64,000 nt of DNA, from contig NZ_BAMZ01000082.1 of the NCBI RefSeq assembly GCF_000964225.1, forward strand, positions 62,001-126,000, given 5' to 3'. A program made the translations under genes and the position numbers. Below are positions 34,741 to 45,190 of this stretch, one piece after another. The notes below the pieces were generated by a model. That model was not told the DNA's origin. It did no database searches and saw only the letters and a program-made list of their open reading frames with translations. The stretch is from Acetobacter syzygii (GTDB taxonomy: Bacteria; Pseudomonadota; Alphaproteobacteria; Acetobacterales; Acetobacteraceae). Position 1 is the stretch's first letter. Each line of letters starts with the position of its first letter.

Positions 34741-37212
34741 TTATTCGTGTGCTGCGGGGCGGGGAGCCTGTGGCTGGGGCGCTGCGGGTTGTTCCACGGC
34801 TGGGGTGGGTGCAGCGGGGGGCGGAGTATCATCCTGTGGGCCGGTGGGCATGGCATCAAGCGCCATGTGCATGGGCACATTGGGCGGTGTGGTGGAGTAG
34901 CTGGTGGGGGTGAAGAACTTAATCCCGGCAGCGGCCATGCGCAGGGCAATGCGGCGGTAGAATTCGCGCTGGACTTTCCACTTCATCATCGGTGCAGTTT
35001 TAATAATGCCCACCAGTACCGCGCCATTGCCATCGGAATTATCTACACCCAGATCCGTGTAGTCCGAGAAGATCATGGAGCGGAAACCATCTTCCTTGCG
35101 CATCTGGGCAATGGTTTCCTGCATGATCTTGACCACTTTGCCCGTGTCTTCGCTCAGGTCCAGCGTCTGGCGTACAATAATCTGGTTAAAGCCGCGGGCT
35201 GTGTTGGCAATGGAGGTCACGGAGGAGAACGGGATAATGTGCAAATCGCCATCAAACGACCGGACACGGAGGGTACGGATGGAAAGATGCTCAACCGTAC
35301 CGGCAATGCCCCCTGTTGTGACCCAGTCCCCGACCTGAATGGCATCCTCCGCCAGCATGAAAAAGCCGGTGATCACGTCTTTAACAAGGCTTTGCGAACC
35401 AAAGGACAGGCCAACACCCAGAATACCAGCACCCGTAAGCAGTGGCGTAACATTAATCCCGATCTGTGAAAGAGTGGTCACAGCCACAAAAATAATGATG
35501 ACCGTCAGCAGTACCGTGCGGATGATGGGCAGCACCGTGCGCAGGCGGGCGGCGCGTGCTTCCTGCGCGGAGGCGGAATAACGGGAGATCTGCTTGTTCA
35601 GAATACTGTTGACCGTCTCCCACGCCAGAGCGGCAATGGTCATGCCAATCAGCAGGCAGACCACCGCACCAACAAGCCGCAGACCAAGGGCTGAATGGAG
35701 GAAGAAGTCAAAGGTGGGAATGCTCCAGCTTTGTGCAATGCAGACTGCCGTGGTCAGAATAATGGCGATTGTCATGATCTTGCGCACATACGGGTAGTAA
35801 AAATCAGCCCGTTTCTGCAGGTCTGGGTACTGGGCCTGCAATTCCGGCCCAACGCGGAACAGACGGTCCTGAAGGCCATAGACCAGCAGCGCCAGCACGC
35901 GTGAGACAATCAGGCACAGGAAGGTCAGCAATGTGCCATGCAAGATCCACTGGTATCCCCCCTTCAGGTGGGCTGCCCAGACAAACCACAACGCCATGTC
36001 CAAAAAGATGATCGGCACCCACCATAATTTGGCCAGCGTGCCTGCAAACGCCCATAGAGCATTTTTACGCAACCCCGGTGATGGCTGGAGTGCCCGTGCC
36101 ACAATATGGCGGATACGCCAGATAAAGGCGGCAATAATCAGGTGTTCGATCAACACCACGCCGCGCATCATGGCTTCTACCCCCTGAGTATCCAAATCAA
36201 ATTCCCGCCCAAGGATGGACAGGCAAATGACAATGGAAGGGGCCGCAACCAGCACGTTCCACCACCGGGTCAGCAGGCGTGCCGTATCATCGGGCATGGG
36301 CACAAGGCGGATTGCGGGGGAGCGTGGGACCAGAATGGTCTCGATAATCAGGTACAGGCCGCGGGCAATGGCATAGGCATTGACCAGTGTGAGCGCCACG
36401 GTACGGGCCTGATCAGTCGAGGTCAGGAATTCCGCACCAAGGTAGCCAAGCAGGAGGCATACGCCCACGGGCAGCAGTTTAAGCAGGAAGTGCAGCGCAT
36501 TATACGGAACCCGCACAAGGTAGCGGAGCACCTCGTTGCCACGGCGCTGGTCTTTTTCGCGCGTCTGGCTGGTATCGGCTTCCGTGTCGGTGCTGGTATC
36601 TGCATCAGCATCTGTTGGAAGGGGTGCGGTCTGATCCTGCGCCGCTGTCTGGCGTGCCTCACGCGCTTCGGCCAGCTTTTTAACGCTGGTCAGGGGCTTG
36701 CGCAGGCCAATGCTGGCGGCCCGTTCTGCCGCAAGTGCCAGCACCATAATCAGCAGGGCACGGCCAAAAGAATCCAGCAGAGACTGGCGGGACTGGGGGT
36801 TCTGCACTTCGTGGCGGAACCATGTGCCAACTTTGCCCAGATCGGTAAACAGGCTGGTAAAGTTGTTCACATATTCCGTGGCCGTGTTCCCCAGATCATC
36901 CAGTTCCGAATGTACGGAATTGTCGATCACAGCGGCGGAATCGGTGCTGGTTGCCGCAGTCTTGGCCTGTGTTTTGGGGGCTGCGGGCAGCCCCTTGGCC
37001 ATAAGAGAAAGCGTTTTTGTAAATTCGTCGCGTTTTTGCGGGTCGTTCAGCACGTTCAGGAGCTGCTGGGCATCCTGCTGGCTCAGGCCAGTGGTCGGGG
37101 TATCCGCACGGGCAGGCGCGTAGGAGAGCAGGCCACAGCCGAGCAAAAGCACAAGGCAGCTTCTGAAAAGCCATGAAAAAAAGAAATACCGGTCCCGTTT
37201 ATGTACGGTCAT
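34741..37212 (-). CDS. Large MscS-family mechanosensitive channel
   Basis: 823 residues. An N-terminal signal-like segment (LFRSCLVLLLGCGLLSYAPARA) precedes a periplasmic part. About nine further hydrophobic helices follow, with an acidic, Thr/Asp-rich loop near 205-225. The MscS pore helix and beta domain are at about 600-690: LLTGAGILGVGLSFGSQSLV, ITGFFMLAEDAIQVGDWV, and RTLRVRSFDGDLHIIPFSSV. The C-terminus is Pro/Ala-rich. Such multi-helix relatives (like MscK/YbdG/YjeP types) release solutes on hypo-osmotic shock. The upstream gene on this strand is none in the window; the dioxygenase follows. Confidence 0.92.
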   Translation of the reverse strand: MTVHKRDRYFFFSWLFRSCLVLLLGCGLLSYAPARADTPTTGLSQQDAQQLLNVLNDPQKRDEFTKTLSLMAKGLPAAPKTQAKTAATSTDSAAVIDNSVHSELDDLGNTATEYVNNFTSLFTDLGKVGTWFRHEVQNPQSRQSLLDSFGRALLIMVLALAAERAASIGLRKPLTSVKKLAEAREARQTAAQDQTAPLPTDADADTSTDTEADTSQTREKDQRRGNEVLRYLVRVPYNALHFLLKLLPVGVCLLLGYLGAEFLTSTDQARTVALTLVNAYAIARGLYLIIETILVPRSPAIRLVPMPDDTARLLTRWWNVLVAAPSIVICLSILGREFDLDTQGVEAMMRGVVLIEHLIIAAFIWRIRHIVARALQPSPGLRKNALWAFAGTLAKLWWVPIIFLDMALWFVWAAHLKGGYQWILHGTLLTFLCLIVSRVLALLVYGLQDRLFRVGPELQAQYPDLQKRADFYYPYVRKIMTIAIILTTAVCIAQSWSIPTFDFFLHSALGLRLVGAVVCLLIGMTIAALAWETVNSILNKQISRYSASAQEARAARLRTVLPIIRTVLLTVIIIFVAVTTLSQIGINVTPLLTGAGILGVGLSFGSQSLVKDVITGFFMLAEDAIQVGDWVTTGGIAGTVEHLSIRTLRVRSFDGDLHIIPFSSVTSIANTARGFNQIIVRQTLDLSEDTGKVVKIMQETIAQMRKEDGFRSMIFSDYTDLGVDNSDGNGAVLVGIIKTAPMMKWKVQREFYRRIALRMAAAGIKFFTPTSYSTTPPNVPMHMALDAMPTGPQDDTPPPAAPTPAVEQPAAPQPQAPRPAAHE

Positions 37213-37348
37213 TACCTGCCCTGTCCTTTGCTGAACGCTCTAAGGTCTGTTGCGCTACGCGCCTGATGTTGCCAGCAGGGTAGGAGGCAAATCTGGCTGT
37301 ATCAAGACCAGCAACCGGTTCAACTGTTATTCGGGCAGGGATATGCGC

Positions 37349-37999
37349 TCAGTCGTGGGGGGGGAACGGTATAATCTGCGATGGTTTTGTGTGCCGCAGG
37401 ACCAGAGTGCCTGCAATCATGTCATGCAGTGCCTGTTTGCGGCGCGTAAAGGCAACGATCAGCAGAAGCGGCGGAAAGAACAGCAGAGCCTTTGCAACAA
37501 ACCGGATCAGAGCGCGCAGGTGGGATATCTGCCCCCCTGTAAGGGTCACAACCTCCAGCCTGCACAGGCGCTTGCCCGGCGTTGCCCGGAACGAGGATGC
37601 CTCGAACAGAACAAAATACAGCATGGGCAGCAGGCTCAGAAGAACACCAAACGTATGCCAGTCCGAGCCGGAGTGCAGATGCGGAATAAGGATGGAAACA
37701 GGGTGCGCATGGGGGAGCGGGGTCGTGGCAATATTGACCACATCCACCGTTTGGCCAGACCCATCGGGAATGGGCAGTTCTTCCCATTCCACATTAATTT
37801 TAGGGCCGAAGAACAGGCTTAAAATGCCTTCGACCATGCTGAGGATGACCCCATCAAGCAAAAATGCCCAGACGCGCCACCAAAAGCCCGCGTAAACCCA
37901 TACGTCCGATTGGGACGCATTCCATGCGGCTGCACCTTCGGGCGTTGGCTGTGGTGCCGCACCCCAACCGGGCGGAGGCGTAATGGTGGACATGCTCAT
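37349..37999 (-). CDS. RDD-family membrane protein
   Basis: 216 residues. The hydrophilic Pro/Ala-rich start (about 1-35) leads to the RDD core: GFWWRVWAFLLDGVILSMVEG with the Arg and Asp, then FRATPGKRLCRLEVV, and RRKQALHDMIAGTLVL at the C-terminus. Three or four helices. The family is of varied function (some sodium/proton antiport and compatible-solute links). The 58 to 185 base gaps on both sides leave it monocistronic or loosely clustered with argJ. Confidence 0.9.
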   Translation of the reverse strand: MSMSTITPPPGWGAAPQPTPEGAAAWNASQSDVWVYAGFWWRVWAFLLDGVILSMVEGILSLFFGPKINVEWEELPIPDGSGQTVDVVNIATTPLPHAHPVSILIPHLHSGSDWHTFGVLLSLLPMLYFVLFEASSFRATPGKRLCRLEVVTLTGGQISHLRALIRFVAKALLFFPPLLLIVAFTRRKQALHDMIAGTLVLRHTKPSQIIPFPPHD

Positions 38000-38053
38000 G
38001 GCTCCAATGGTGTGCCGCGGGTAGGCAGAGGGTCAGTAAAAACGGAACAACAT

Positions 38054-39301
38054 TTAGCTGCGGTACGAGCCGTTAATATCGATATAGCCGTGTGTCAGGT
38101 CGCAGCTCCATGCGCGGGCCGTACCGTTGCCCAGACCCAGATCAACCGCAATATCAATTTCCTGCCCCTTCATATGGGCAACGACCGGGGTTTCATCATA
38201 CCCATCGGTTACGGTTCCATTGCGGGCAATGCAAACACCCCCAATGGATACGCTCAGCGTATCGCGGTCTGCGGGTTCACCACATTTGCCAACGGCCATA
38301 ACCACGCGGCCCCAGTTGGCGTCTTCTCCCGCAATAGCGGTTTTGACCAAGGGAGAATTGCCAATAGCCATGGCCACACGCCATGCGGACTCGTCGGAAA
38401 CAGCACCGCTGACGGTAATGCTCATCAGCTTGGTTGCGCCCTCCCCATCACGAATGACCAGCAGGGCCAGTTCGCGCAGCAGGTCGTTCAGTGCAGCCCG
38501 GAAATCGGCCAGAGCCGGGTCCACCAGTGCGTCCACCGTATCGGCCACGGGGGCGTTGCCTGCTGCGCCGGTAGCAAACAGCAGAACCATGTCCGATGTG
38601 GAGGTATCGGAATCAACGGTAATGCAGTTGAAGGTCTTTTTGACCCCGGTACCAAGGAGCGTTTGCAAAATGGCAGGGGGCAGAGCCGCATCCGTTGCAA
38701 CAAAGGACAGCATGGTGGCCATGTCCGGCGCAATCATGCCGCTGCCTTTGGCAATGCCCTGAATAACCACATCCGTGCCATTGATCCGGGTTTTGCGGAT
38801 GGCAGCCTTGGGGAAGGTGTCTGTGGTCATAATCCCGCGTGCGGCAGCGTCCCACCCGGTTTCGGACAAGGTGGTGTGCAATGCGGGGAGGGCAGATGTA
38901 ATGCGCTCGGGAGGCAGAATTTCGCCAATAACCCCGGTGGAGGCCAGATACACGCCATCAGGCGTGCAACCGGTAATCCGGGCCGTGGCCTGTGCCGTGG
39001 CCTCGCAGGTTTCTCGCCCTGCACGGCCAGTGAACACATTTGCGTTACCGGCATTCACAACCAGCGCACGGGCCTGCCCGTTGGGCAGAATGGCACGGCA
39101 CCAGTCTACCGGCGCACCGGGGCATTTGGATTTGGTAAAAACACCGGCCACCGTGGTGCCGGGTGCAAATTCGGCAAGAACCAGATCGGTCCGGCCCTTG
39201 TAGCGGATACCCGCTGCAATGGCACCAAGCCTTACCCCACGAACAATGCCAAGCTCAGGCATTGGCTGGGCAAGGGGAGAAATGGGGAGAGCCTGCGCCA
39301 T
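38054..39301 (-). CDS. argJ: Bifunctional ornithine/glutamate N-acetyltransferase
   Basis: 415 residues. The self-cleavage motif is in IAPDMATMLSFVATDA (the Thr of ATML becomes the N-terminal nucleophile of the beta chain). The N-terminus has GVRLGAIAAGIRYKGRTDL and the oxyanion-hole STGVIGE. It recycles the acetyl group from N-acetylornithine to glutamate in the arginine pathway and can also use acetyl-CoA. The C-terminus ends GYIDINGSYRS as usual. It follows the parvulin gene by 81 bases on the same strand, across a strong hairpin. Confidence 0.97.
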   Translation of the reverse strand: MAQALPISPLAQPMPELGIVRGVRLGAIAAGIRYKGRTDLVLAEFAPGTTVAGVFTKSKCPGAPVDWCRAILPNGQARALVVNAGNANVFTGRAGRETCEATAQATARITGCTPDGVYLASTGVIGEILPPERITSALPALHTTLSETGWDAAARGIMTTDTFPKAAIRKTRINGTDVVIQGIAKGSGMIAPDMATMLSFVATDAALPPAILQTLLGTGVKKTFNCITVDSDTSTSDMVLLFATGAAGNAPVADTVDALVDPALADFRAALNDLLRELALLVIRDGEGATKLMSITVSGAVSDESAWRVAMAIGNSPLVKTAIAGEDANWGRVVMAVGKCGEPADRDTLSVSIGGVCIARNGTVTDGYDETPVVAHMKGQEIDIAVDLGLGNGTARAWSCDLTHGYIDINGSYRS

Positions 39302-39324
39302 TTGGCGGTATCCTTGGCAGATGT

Positions 39325-39365
39325 CAGGCCAGATTCCCCAGGCGTGGCCTGGGTGGTCTGGCCTG
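39325..39365 (-). repeat. Strong composite hairpin between parvulin and argJ genes
   Basis: Outer arms 39325-39333 and 39357-39365 (9 perfect pairs) enclose an inner stem 39337-39343 with 39347-39353 (7 pairs) around a three-base loop, separated by a 3 x 3 internal loop. There is no T-run on the minus strand, so it may stabilise or process the mRNA between the two minus-strand genes. Confidence 0.6.
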
Positions 39366-39382
39366 TTGTCGGTTGGAGTGTT

Positions 39383-40315
39383 TTATTTTTTGGGTGCGGC
39401 AGCGCTTGCACCTGCGCCTGCGGGCGCATCTGGCAGGGGCTTGCCTGTGGTCGGGTCAAAGCGGACGATTTTTACGCCTGCTGCGGCTTTTTCCACGGCT
39501 TCACGCACGTATTTCTGGATCAGGGCCTGACGGATCTTGTCATGCACTGCGTCCAGCGTGGGGGTTGGGTCGGTGCGGGTGTCCAGCACCTGAATAACGT
39601 GGAAGCCATACTGGCTCTGCACCGGCTTGGAGCTGACTTCACCCTTCTTCATGGCAAAGGCGGCGTTGGAGAACGCGGGGATCATGTCGCCTTTTTTGAA
39701 CCAGCCAAGATCACCACCGTTCTGCGCGGCGCTGCCCTTGTCGGTCGAAACTTCGGCAGCCAGCTTGCCAAAGTCCGCGCCAGCCTTGAGCTTTTTAATA
39801 ACGTCGTTGGCTTCGGCTTCGGTCTTGACCAGAATGTGGCGTGCGTGAACTTCCTGCTCGGCAGGTTTGCCCACGTAGTTCTCATTGTAATACTGCTTGA
39901 TGGAATCATCAGACAGGTGGGGCATAACCTGCTGGGACAGCCATGCGTTCTGCAGGGCATTGTCGGCTGCGGTCTGCATCAGCTTCTGCGTGTCGGGTTT
40001 TTTGTCCAGCCCTTCCTTTTTTGCAGAGATCAGAATGGCTTTCTGGTCTGCAAGCTGGTTGACCATCATCGGGTAGATCAGGGTCGGGGGGAGCTGGCGC
40101 ATCTGTGGCGGCATGGTGCCCATGGCGTTCTGCACATCGGCTACGGTGATTTTTTCACCATTAACGGTCGCCACAACCGTGTTCGGGTCAGTGGGCTGTG
40201 CAGGCGCTGTGGAGGCCGCCGGTGCCGGAGCCGCCGCAAAAGAGGGAGCACACAGCATGGAGGAACCGAGCAGGGCAGTTGCTGCCAACCCGAACGCGTA
40301 GGGAATAAACCGCAT
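39383..40315 (-). CDS. Periplasmic peptidyl-prolyl isomerase (parvulin, SurA/PpiC type)
   Basis: 310 residues with a signal peptide (cleavage near SFA/AAP). The N-terminal SurA-like helical part (about 45-150) contains VVATVNGEKITVADV and LADQKAILISAKKEGL. The parvulin domain (about 160-260) has VHARHILVKTEAEANDVIK, GGDLGWFKKGDMIPAFSNAA and PVQSQYGFHVIQVLD. It is a periplasmic foldase for outer-membrane proteins. An Ala/Pro-rich tail follows. It is divergent from secA across 244 bases. Confidence 0.94.
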   Translation of the reverse strand: MRFIPYAFGLAATALLGSSMLCAPSFAAAPAPAASTAPAQPTDPNTVVATVNGEKITVADVQNAMGTMPPQMRQLPPTLIYPMMVNQLADQKAILISAKKEGLDKKPDTQKLMQTAADNALQNAWLSQQVMPHLSDDSIKQYYNENYVGKPAEQEVHARHILVKTEAEANDVIKKLKAGADFGKLAAEVSTDKGSAAQNGGDLGWFKKGDMIPAFSNAAFAMKKGEVSSKPVQSQYGFHVIQVLDTRTDPTPTLDAVHDKIRQALIQKYVREAVEKAAAGVKIVRFDPTTGKPLPDAPAGAGASAAAPKK

Positions 40316-40559
40316 AGGACAAAACCTTAAAGTCGGTAAAAAACAGTCCGATATGTATGGCGGAGGCTACCCGCCCCGGCAACCCCTGTTTCGTCCGTAT
40401 GGGGTGCCTGAACGGTAAGCTTGGTTGACCGAACCCCTGCCCGGTCCTATTTTGCAGGGCAAGCCACGCAAAATGCCTGTGTCTTCCATCCTGTCCTGCA
40501 GCGTTTTGCGGGATGACAGGGGGTGGAGGGCAAGGCTGCACTGTTCTGGAAAGGTGTTC

Positions 40560-43283
40560 ATGCTTTCACGCTTCGTCCGCGCCCTGTTCGGCACAGCCAA
40601 TGACCGGACGCTCAAGGCATTCCAGCGCCGTGTGTCGGAAATTAACGCCCTGGAGCCCCAGATACAGGCTCTGGATGATGCTGCCTTGGCAGCCAAAACC
40701 CTAGAGTTCAGGGACCGGTTGGCCAAAGGTGCCACACTGGATGACCTGCTACCCGAGGCATTTGCCGTCACGCGGGAGGCATCGCGCCGTGTGCTGGGTA
40801 TGCGCCATTTTGATGTGCAGCTGATTGGTGGCATGGTCCTGCACTCTGGCCGCATTGCGGAAATGCGGACGGGGGAAGGCAAAACGCTGGTGGCAACACT
40901 GGCGGTGTACCTGAGCGCGCTGGCGGGCAAAGGTGTGCATGTGGTCACGGTTAATGACTATCTTGCCTCCCGCGATGCGGCAGAAATGGGGCAGCTGTAC
41001 ACTTTTCTGGGCCTGACCACGGGCGTGATTGTGCCCAACATGCCAGATGAGCACCGGCGGCAGGCGTATGCTGCGGATATTACCTACGGCACGAACAATG
41101 AGTTCGGGTTCGATTATCTGCGCGACAACATGAAGTACCAGCTGAGCGAAATGGTTCAGCGCCCCTTCCACCACGCCATTGTGGACGAGGTGGACTCGAT
41201 CCTGATTGATGAGGCACGGACACCGCTCATTATTTCCGGTCCGGCGGAAGATAGTTCCGACCTGTACCGCGCGGTGGACACCGTGGTGGCCCAGCTTGTG
41301 CAGGACCCCGCCACTTTTGAAAAAGATGAAAAATTCCGCACCGTCATTCTGACCGATGCTGGTTCCGATGCCGTGGAACAGCTCCTGCGTGATCAGGGTG
41401 TGCTTGATGAGGGCGGGCTGTACGACCTGCACCATGTTGCCGTGGTGCACCACGTACAGCAGTCCCTGCGGGCACACACCCTGTTTGCGCGCGATGTGGA
41501 TTACATCGTGCGGGACGGCAAGGTGGTGATTATTGACGAGTTTACGGGCCGTATGATGGAAGGCCGCCGGTATTCGGACGGACTGCATCAGGCCCTTGAG
41601 GCCAAGGAAGACGTGGAAGTCCAGCAGGAAAACCAGACGCTGGCATCCATTACCTTCCAGAATTTTTTCCGTCTCTACCCGCGTCTTTCCGGCATGACCG
41701 GCACCGCCATGACGGAAGCCGATGAATTTGCCGAAATCTATAATCTGGACGTGGTGGCCATTCCCACCAATCGCCCGGTGGCCCGTAAGGATGAAGACGA
41801 CGAAATTTATCTGACCGAGGCCGAAAAATTTGCGGCTGTTGTCAAGCTCATTCGTGAGGTGCACCAGCGCCAGCAGCCCATTCTGGTTGGCACCACATCG
41901 ATTGAGAAAAGCGAGGCCCTGTCCGCCCTGCTCAAGAACGAGGGCATTCCCCACCATGTGCTGAACGCCCGCTTCCACGAGATGGAAGCCAAGATTGTGG
42001 CGCAAGCCGGGGCTCCGGGGGCCATTACCATTGCCACCAACATGGCAGGCCGCGGGACGGATATTAAGCTCGGCGGGAATGTGGAGATGCTGATTGGCCA
42101 GCAACTCGGACATATGGACGACACCCCCGAGCGCGCTGCAGCTGAGCAGGAAATTCGCGATCAGGTAGCCAAAGACCACGCCATTGTGCGCCAGGCCGGT
42201 GGCCTGTACGTTATTGGCACTGAACGGCATGAAAGCCGACGGATTGATAACCAGCTCCGTGGGCGTGCTGGCCGTCAGGGTGATCCGGGGAATTCCAAGT
42301 TCTTCATCTCGCTGCAAGATGACCTGATGCGTATTTTCGGGTCGGACCGCATGAGCGGCATGTTCCAGAAAATGGGGATGCAGGAAGGCGAGGCCATTGT
42401 GCATCCATGGCTGAGCAAGGCACTGGAACGGGCGCAGAAAAAGGTCGAAGCCCGCAACTTCGACATGCGCAAGAACACGCTCAAATATGATGACGTGATG
42501 AACGACCAGCGTAAGGAAGTGTACGCCCAGCGGCGTGAGTTCATGGCGCAGGATGACGTGTCCAGCATTGTGGCCGATGCGCAGGAGGATGTGACCGATG
42601 CGCTGGTTGCCCGCCACATTCCAGAAAAATCCTTTGCGGAACAATGGGATGTAGAGGGTCTGACCCAGCAGGTCCATAAGGTGTTTGGCCTTGATCTGCC
42701 CATTGCTGATTGGGCGCGTGAAGACGGTATGGATGCCGAAGGCGTTGCCGAGCGGATCAGTCAGGCTGTTACGCAGTCTCAGGCCGCACGGGCTGCCAAT
42801 ATTGGCCCCGATCTGATGCGCTTTATTGAGAAGCAGATCCTGCTGACAACGTATGATGCGGTGTGGAAGGAGCACCTTCATGCGCTGGACCAGCTCCGTC
42901 AGGGCATTGGCCTGCGGGCTTATGGGCAGAAAGATCCGCTGAATGAATACAAGCATGAAGCCTTCCAGCTTTTTACCTTCATGCTTGAGGAAATGCGTCA
43001 GCGCGTTGTGTCGCTGATGGCGCATGTGGAGGTTTCGCCTCCACCTATGGAAGACCCTTTTGCAGACACGGCGGCCATTCATGCCGATCCGGAGGTTGCG
43101 GGGTATGCCTCAGAACCTGGCATCGGGCTTACGCCGGGGGCCGCACCGGCAATGGCTGTGCCCATCGGGGGCAGCGCCATTATGCCGGATGATCCGTCAA
43201 GCTGGGGAGAAACCCCCCGCAACGCACCCTGCCCATGCGGATCGGGTAAAAAATATAAGCATTGTCACGGGCAGCTAGGCTGA
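40560..43283 (+). CDS. secA: Preprotein translocase ATPase SecA
   Basis: 907 residues. NBD1 has [20 protein letters not shown] (Walker A), [20 protein letters not shown] (DEAD-like) and the [12 protein letters not shown] region. NBD2 has [13 protein letters not shown], and [19 protein letters not shown] follows. The C-terminal zinc motif [14 protein letters not shown] ends the protein and binds SecB and ribosomes. It drives Sec-dependent export at the membrane. ATG 40560 follows GGAAAGG; an ATG at 40425 would add 45 unrelated residues. Confidence 0.97.
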   Translation: MLSRFVRALFGTANDRTLKAFQRRVSEINALEPQIQALDDAALAAKTLEFRDRLAKGATLDDLLPEAFAVTREASRRVLGMRHFDVQLIGGMVLHSGRIAEMRTGEGKTLVATLAVYLSALAGKGVHVVTVNDYLASRDAAEMGQLYTFLGLTTGVIVPNMPDEHRRQAYAADITYGTNNEFGFDYLRDNMKYQLSEMVQRPFHHAIVDEVDSILIDEARTPLIISGPAEDSSDLYRAVDTVVAQLVQDPATFEKDEKFRTVILTDAGSDAVEQLLRDQGVLDEGGLYDLHHVAVVHHVQQSLRAHTLFARDVDYIVRDGKVVIIDEFTGRMMEGRRYSDGLHQALEAKEDVEVQQENQTLASITFQNFFRLYPRLSGMTGTAMTEADEFAEIYNLDVVAIPTNRPVARKDEDDEIYLTEAEKFAAVVKLIREVHQRQQPILVGTTSIEKSEALSALLKNEGIPHHVLNARFHEMEAKIVAQAGAPGAITIATNMAGRGTDIKLGGNVEMLIGQQLGHMDDTPERAAAEQEIRDQVAKDHAIVRQAGGLYVIGTERHESRRIDNQLRGRAGRQGDPGNSKFFISLQDDLMRIFGSDRMSGMFQKMGMQEGEAIVHPWLSKALERAQKKVEARNFDMRKNTLKYDDVMNDQRKEVYAQRREFMAQDDVSSIVADAQEDVTDALVARHIPEKSFAEQWDVEGLTQQVHKVFGLDLPIADWAREDGMDAEGVAERISQAVTQSQAARAANIGPDLMRFIEKQILLTTYDAVWKEHLHALDQLRQGIGLRAYGQKDPLNEYKHEAFQLFTFMLEEMRQRVVSLMAHVEVSPPPMEDPFADTAAIHADPEVAGYASEPGIGLTPGAAPAMAVPIGGSAIMPDDPSSWGETPRNAPCPCGSGKKYKHCHGQLG

Positions 43284-43323
43284 ATACGGCCCGCCAGATG
43301 GCAGGACAGGTAAGGTAAGGAAT

Positions 43324-44073
43324 ATGGCTGGTCATTCCCAGTTCAAGAACATCATGCACCGCAAAGGTGCGCAGGACGCCAAGCGTGCCAAACAGTTTGG
43401 CAAGATCATTCGTGAGTTGACCGTGGCAACCCGTGCGGGCCTGCCAGACCCCAACTCCAACCCCCGCCTGCGCGCGGCCATTGTGGCCGCGCGTGAAGTC
43501 AATATGCCCAAGGACACCATTGAACGTGCGATTAAAAAAGCATCTGGTGGTGCCGGTGGGGATGACTACGCGGAAATGCGCTACGAAGGCTATGGCCCCG
43601 CAGGCGTTGCGGTCATTGTGGAAGCCCTGACGGACAACCGCAACCGTACCGCATCCGAAGTGCGGGCAGCGTTCTCCAAAAGTGGTGGTTCCATGGGGGA
43701 AACCAATTCCGTCTCCTTCATGTTCCGTAGGCTTGGGGTGATTACGTACCCGGTTTCGGTTGCATCGGAAGATGACATGCTGGAAGCCGCGATTGAAGCA
43801 GGGGCGGAAAATGTGGTTTCCACCGAAACCACGCACGAAGTCACATGCGAAGTGGAATCCTTTTTTGCCGTCAAGGATGCGCTGGAAGCCCGCTTTGGTG
43901 AGCCCGAGAGCGCCAAGCTGGACTGGCGCCCAGAAAACACCGTGACACTGGATGAGGAAAAGGCACGAAGCCTGTTCAAGTTCCTTGATGTTCTGGAAGA
44001 TAATGATGACGTCCAGAACGTCTATGCCAACTTTGACCTGCCGGATGATCTGGCGGAAAAACTGTCGGCCTGA
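43324..44073 (+). CDS. YebC/PmpR-family transcription/translation factor
   Basis: 249 residues. The N-terminus [18 protein letters not shown] with [18 protein letters not shown], followed by [20 protein letters not shown] and [19 protein letters not shown], is the YebC signature. Members have been called transcription regulators; newer work ties YebC/TACO1 to translation of poly-proline and stalling motifs. The usual neighbour ruvC begins only 3 bases after the stop, the conserved yebC-ruvC linkage. Confidence 0.96.
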   Translation: MAGHSQFKNIMHRKGAQDAKRAKQFGKIIRELTVATRAGLPDPNSNPRLRAAIVAAREVNMPKDTIERAIKKASGGAGGDDYAEMRYEGYGPAGVAVIVEALTDNRNRTASEVRAAFSKSGGSMGETNSVSFMFRRLGVITYPVSVASEDDMLEAAIEAGAENVVSTETTHEVTCEVESFFAVKDALEARFGEPESAKLDWRPENTVTLDEEKARSLFKFLDVLEDNDDVQNVYANFDLPDDLAEKLSA

Positions 44074-44075
44074 TT

Positions 44076-44582
44076 GTGGTACGTCTGCTCGGCATTGATC
44101 CCGGCCTGCGGTTTACAGGGTGGGGCGTGATTGATGTCGAGGGCAACAGGCTCCGGCATGTGGAAAATGGCGTGATTGCCACCAATAGTGCGGACAGTGT
44201 GCCAGACAGGCTTAAAGTCCTGCATGACAACCTGCATATGCTGATCGAGCGGTTGCAGCCAGCAGAAGCGGCAGTGGAAGAAACCTACGTGAACCGCAAT
44301 GGTGCCGCCACCCTTAAGCTGGGCTACGCCAGAGGGGTTGCGCTGCTGGCTCCGGCTTTGGCGGGGCTGAGTGTTGCGGAATATGGAGCACTGGCGGTTA
44401 AAAAAGCGGTGGTTGGCACCGGTTCTGCCGATAAAAAACAGGTGGAAATGATGGTCCGCAGGCTTTTGCCCGGCGTGGAGGTCATTCGGGCAGATGCGTC
44501 CGATGCGCTGGCCATTGCTATTTGCCATGCCCACCATAGAGCCAGTGCCCGCCACATTGCAGCCGGAGTCCGAATGGCATGA
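44076..44582 (+). CDS. ruvC: Holliday-junction resolvase RuvC
   Basis: 168 residues starting at GTG 44076. The four acidic residues of the RNase-H fold are visible: the Asp of LLGIDPGLRFTGWG, the Glu of AVEETYVNRN, and the two Asp of RADASDALAIAICHAH. It cuts Holliday junctions held by RuvAB. It overlaps ruvA by ATGA. Confidence 0.96.
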   Translation: MVRLLGIDPGLRFTGWGVIDVEGNRLRHVENGVIATNSADSVPDRLKVLHDNLHMLIERLQPAEAAVEETYVNRNGAATLKLGYARGVALLAPALAGLSVAEYGALAVKKAVVGTGSADKKQVEMMVRRLLPGVEVIRADASDALAIAICHAHHRASARHIAAGVRMA

Positions 44583-45190
44583 TTGCGTTTTTGTGCGGGT
44601 TGGTCATTCAGGTGGATCTGGGCAGTTGTGTGGTGGACGTAAACGGCGTTGGCTACCTGGTTGCGGCTTCGACCCGCACATTGGCGGCATTACCCAACCC
44701 ACCAGAAAAAGCCCGTATTCTGATCGAAACCGTTGTGCGTGAAGACGCCATTCTACTCTATGGTTTTTCCGAAAGTGCGGAGCGGGAGTGGTTCCGCCTG
44801 CTTACGGGCGTGCAGGGTGTTGGGGCCAAAGTGGCTTTGGGAATTTTATCCGCCCTTTCTGCCGGGGAACTGGTGGCCGCACTCAGTACGGCAGATAAGG
44901 CCAGCCTTATGCGTGCGCCCGGTGTTGGGGCACGGCTGGCCGAACGAATCCTGACCGAACTGCGCGATAAAGCGGGCAAAATGCCCGGCGGCTCCTCCGG
45001 GGGCTTTACCGTGCCGGTTATGGCAACGCCCGTGGGAAGCATAGAAGCTGATGCCCTTATGGCACTGGCTGGTTTGGGCTTTCGCCGTATGGAGGCCGCT
45101 CCCGTTGTCCGCCGTATTATGGAGGCCAGTGGGCCAGAGGCCACACTGGATGCCGTTCTGCGTGACAGTCTGAAGGATCTGGCGCGATGA
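44579..45190 (+). CDS. ruvA: Holliday-junction branch-migration protein RuvA
   Basis: 203 residues. Domain I (OB fold) has [15 protein letters not shown], domain II has the helix-hairpin-helix [18 protein letters not shown] and [16 protein letters not shown], and domain III (C-terminal) has [17 protein letters not shown], which contacts RuvB. It forms the tetramer that holds the junction. It overlaps ruvB by ATGA. Confidence 0.97.
   Translation: MIAFLCGLVIQVDLGSCVVDVNGVGYLVAASTRTLAALPNPPEKARILIETVVREDAILLYGFSESAEREWFRLLTGVQGVGAKVALGILSALSAGELVAALSTADKASLMRAPGVGARLAERILTELRDKAGKMPGGSSGGFTVPVMATPVGSIEADALMALAGLGFRRMEAAPVVRRIMEASGPEATLDAVLRDSLKDLAR

Noticed and set aside
36106-37176. 356-codon plus-strand frame
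   Set aside because: Antisense to the mechanosensitive channel gene; composition is not protein-like.
37910-40330. 806-codon plus-strand open frame
   Set aside because: Antisense to argJ and the parvulin gene, both of which have clear motifs; the long frame is a by-product of codon bias. Its translation is Gly/Arg/His-rich with no domain.
40749-43082. 777-codon minus-strand open frame
   Set aside because: Antisense to secA, which has all SecA motifs; no plausible product on the other strand.
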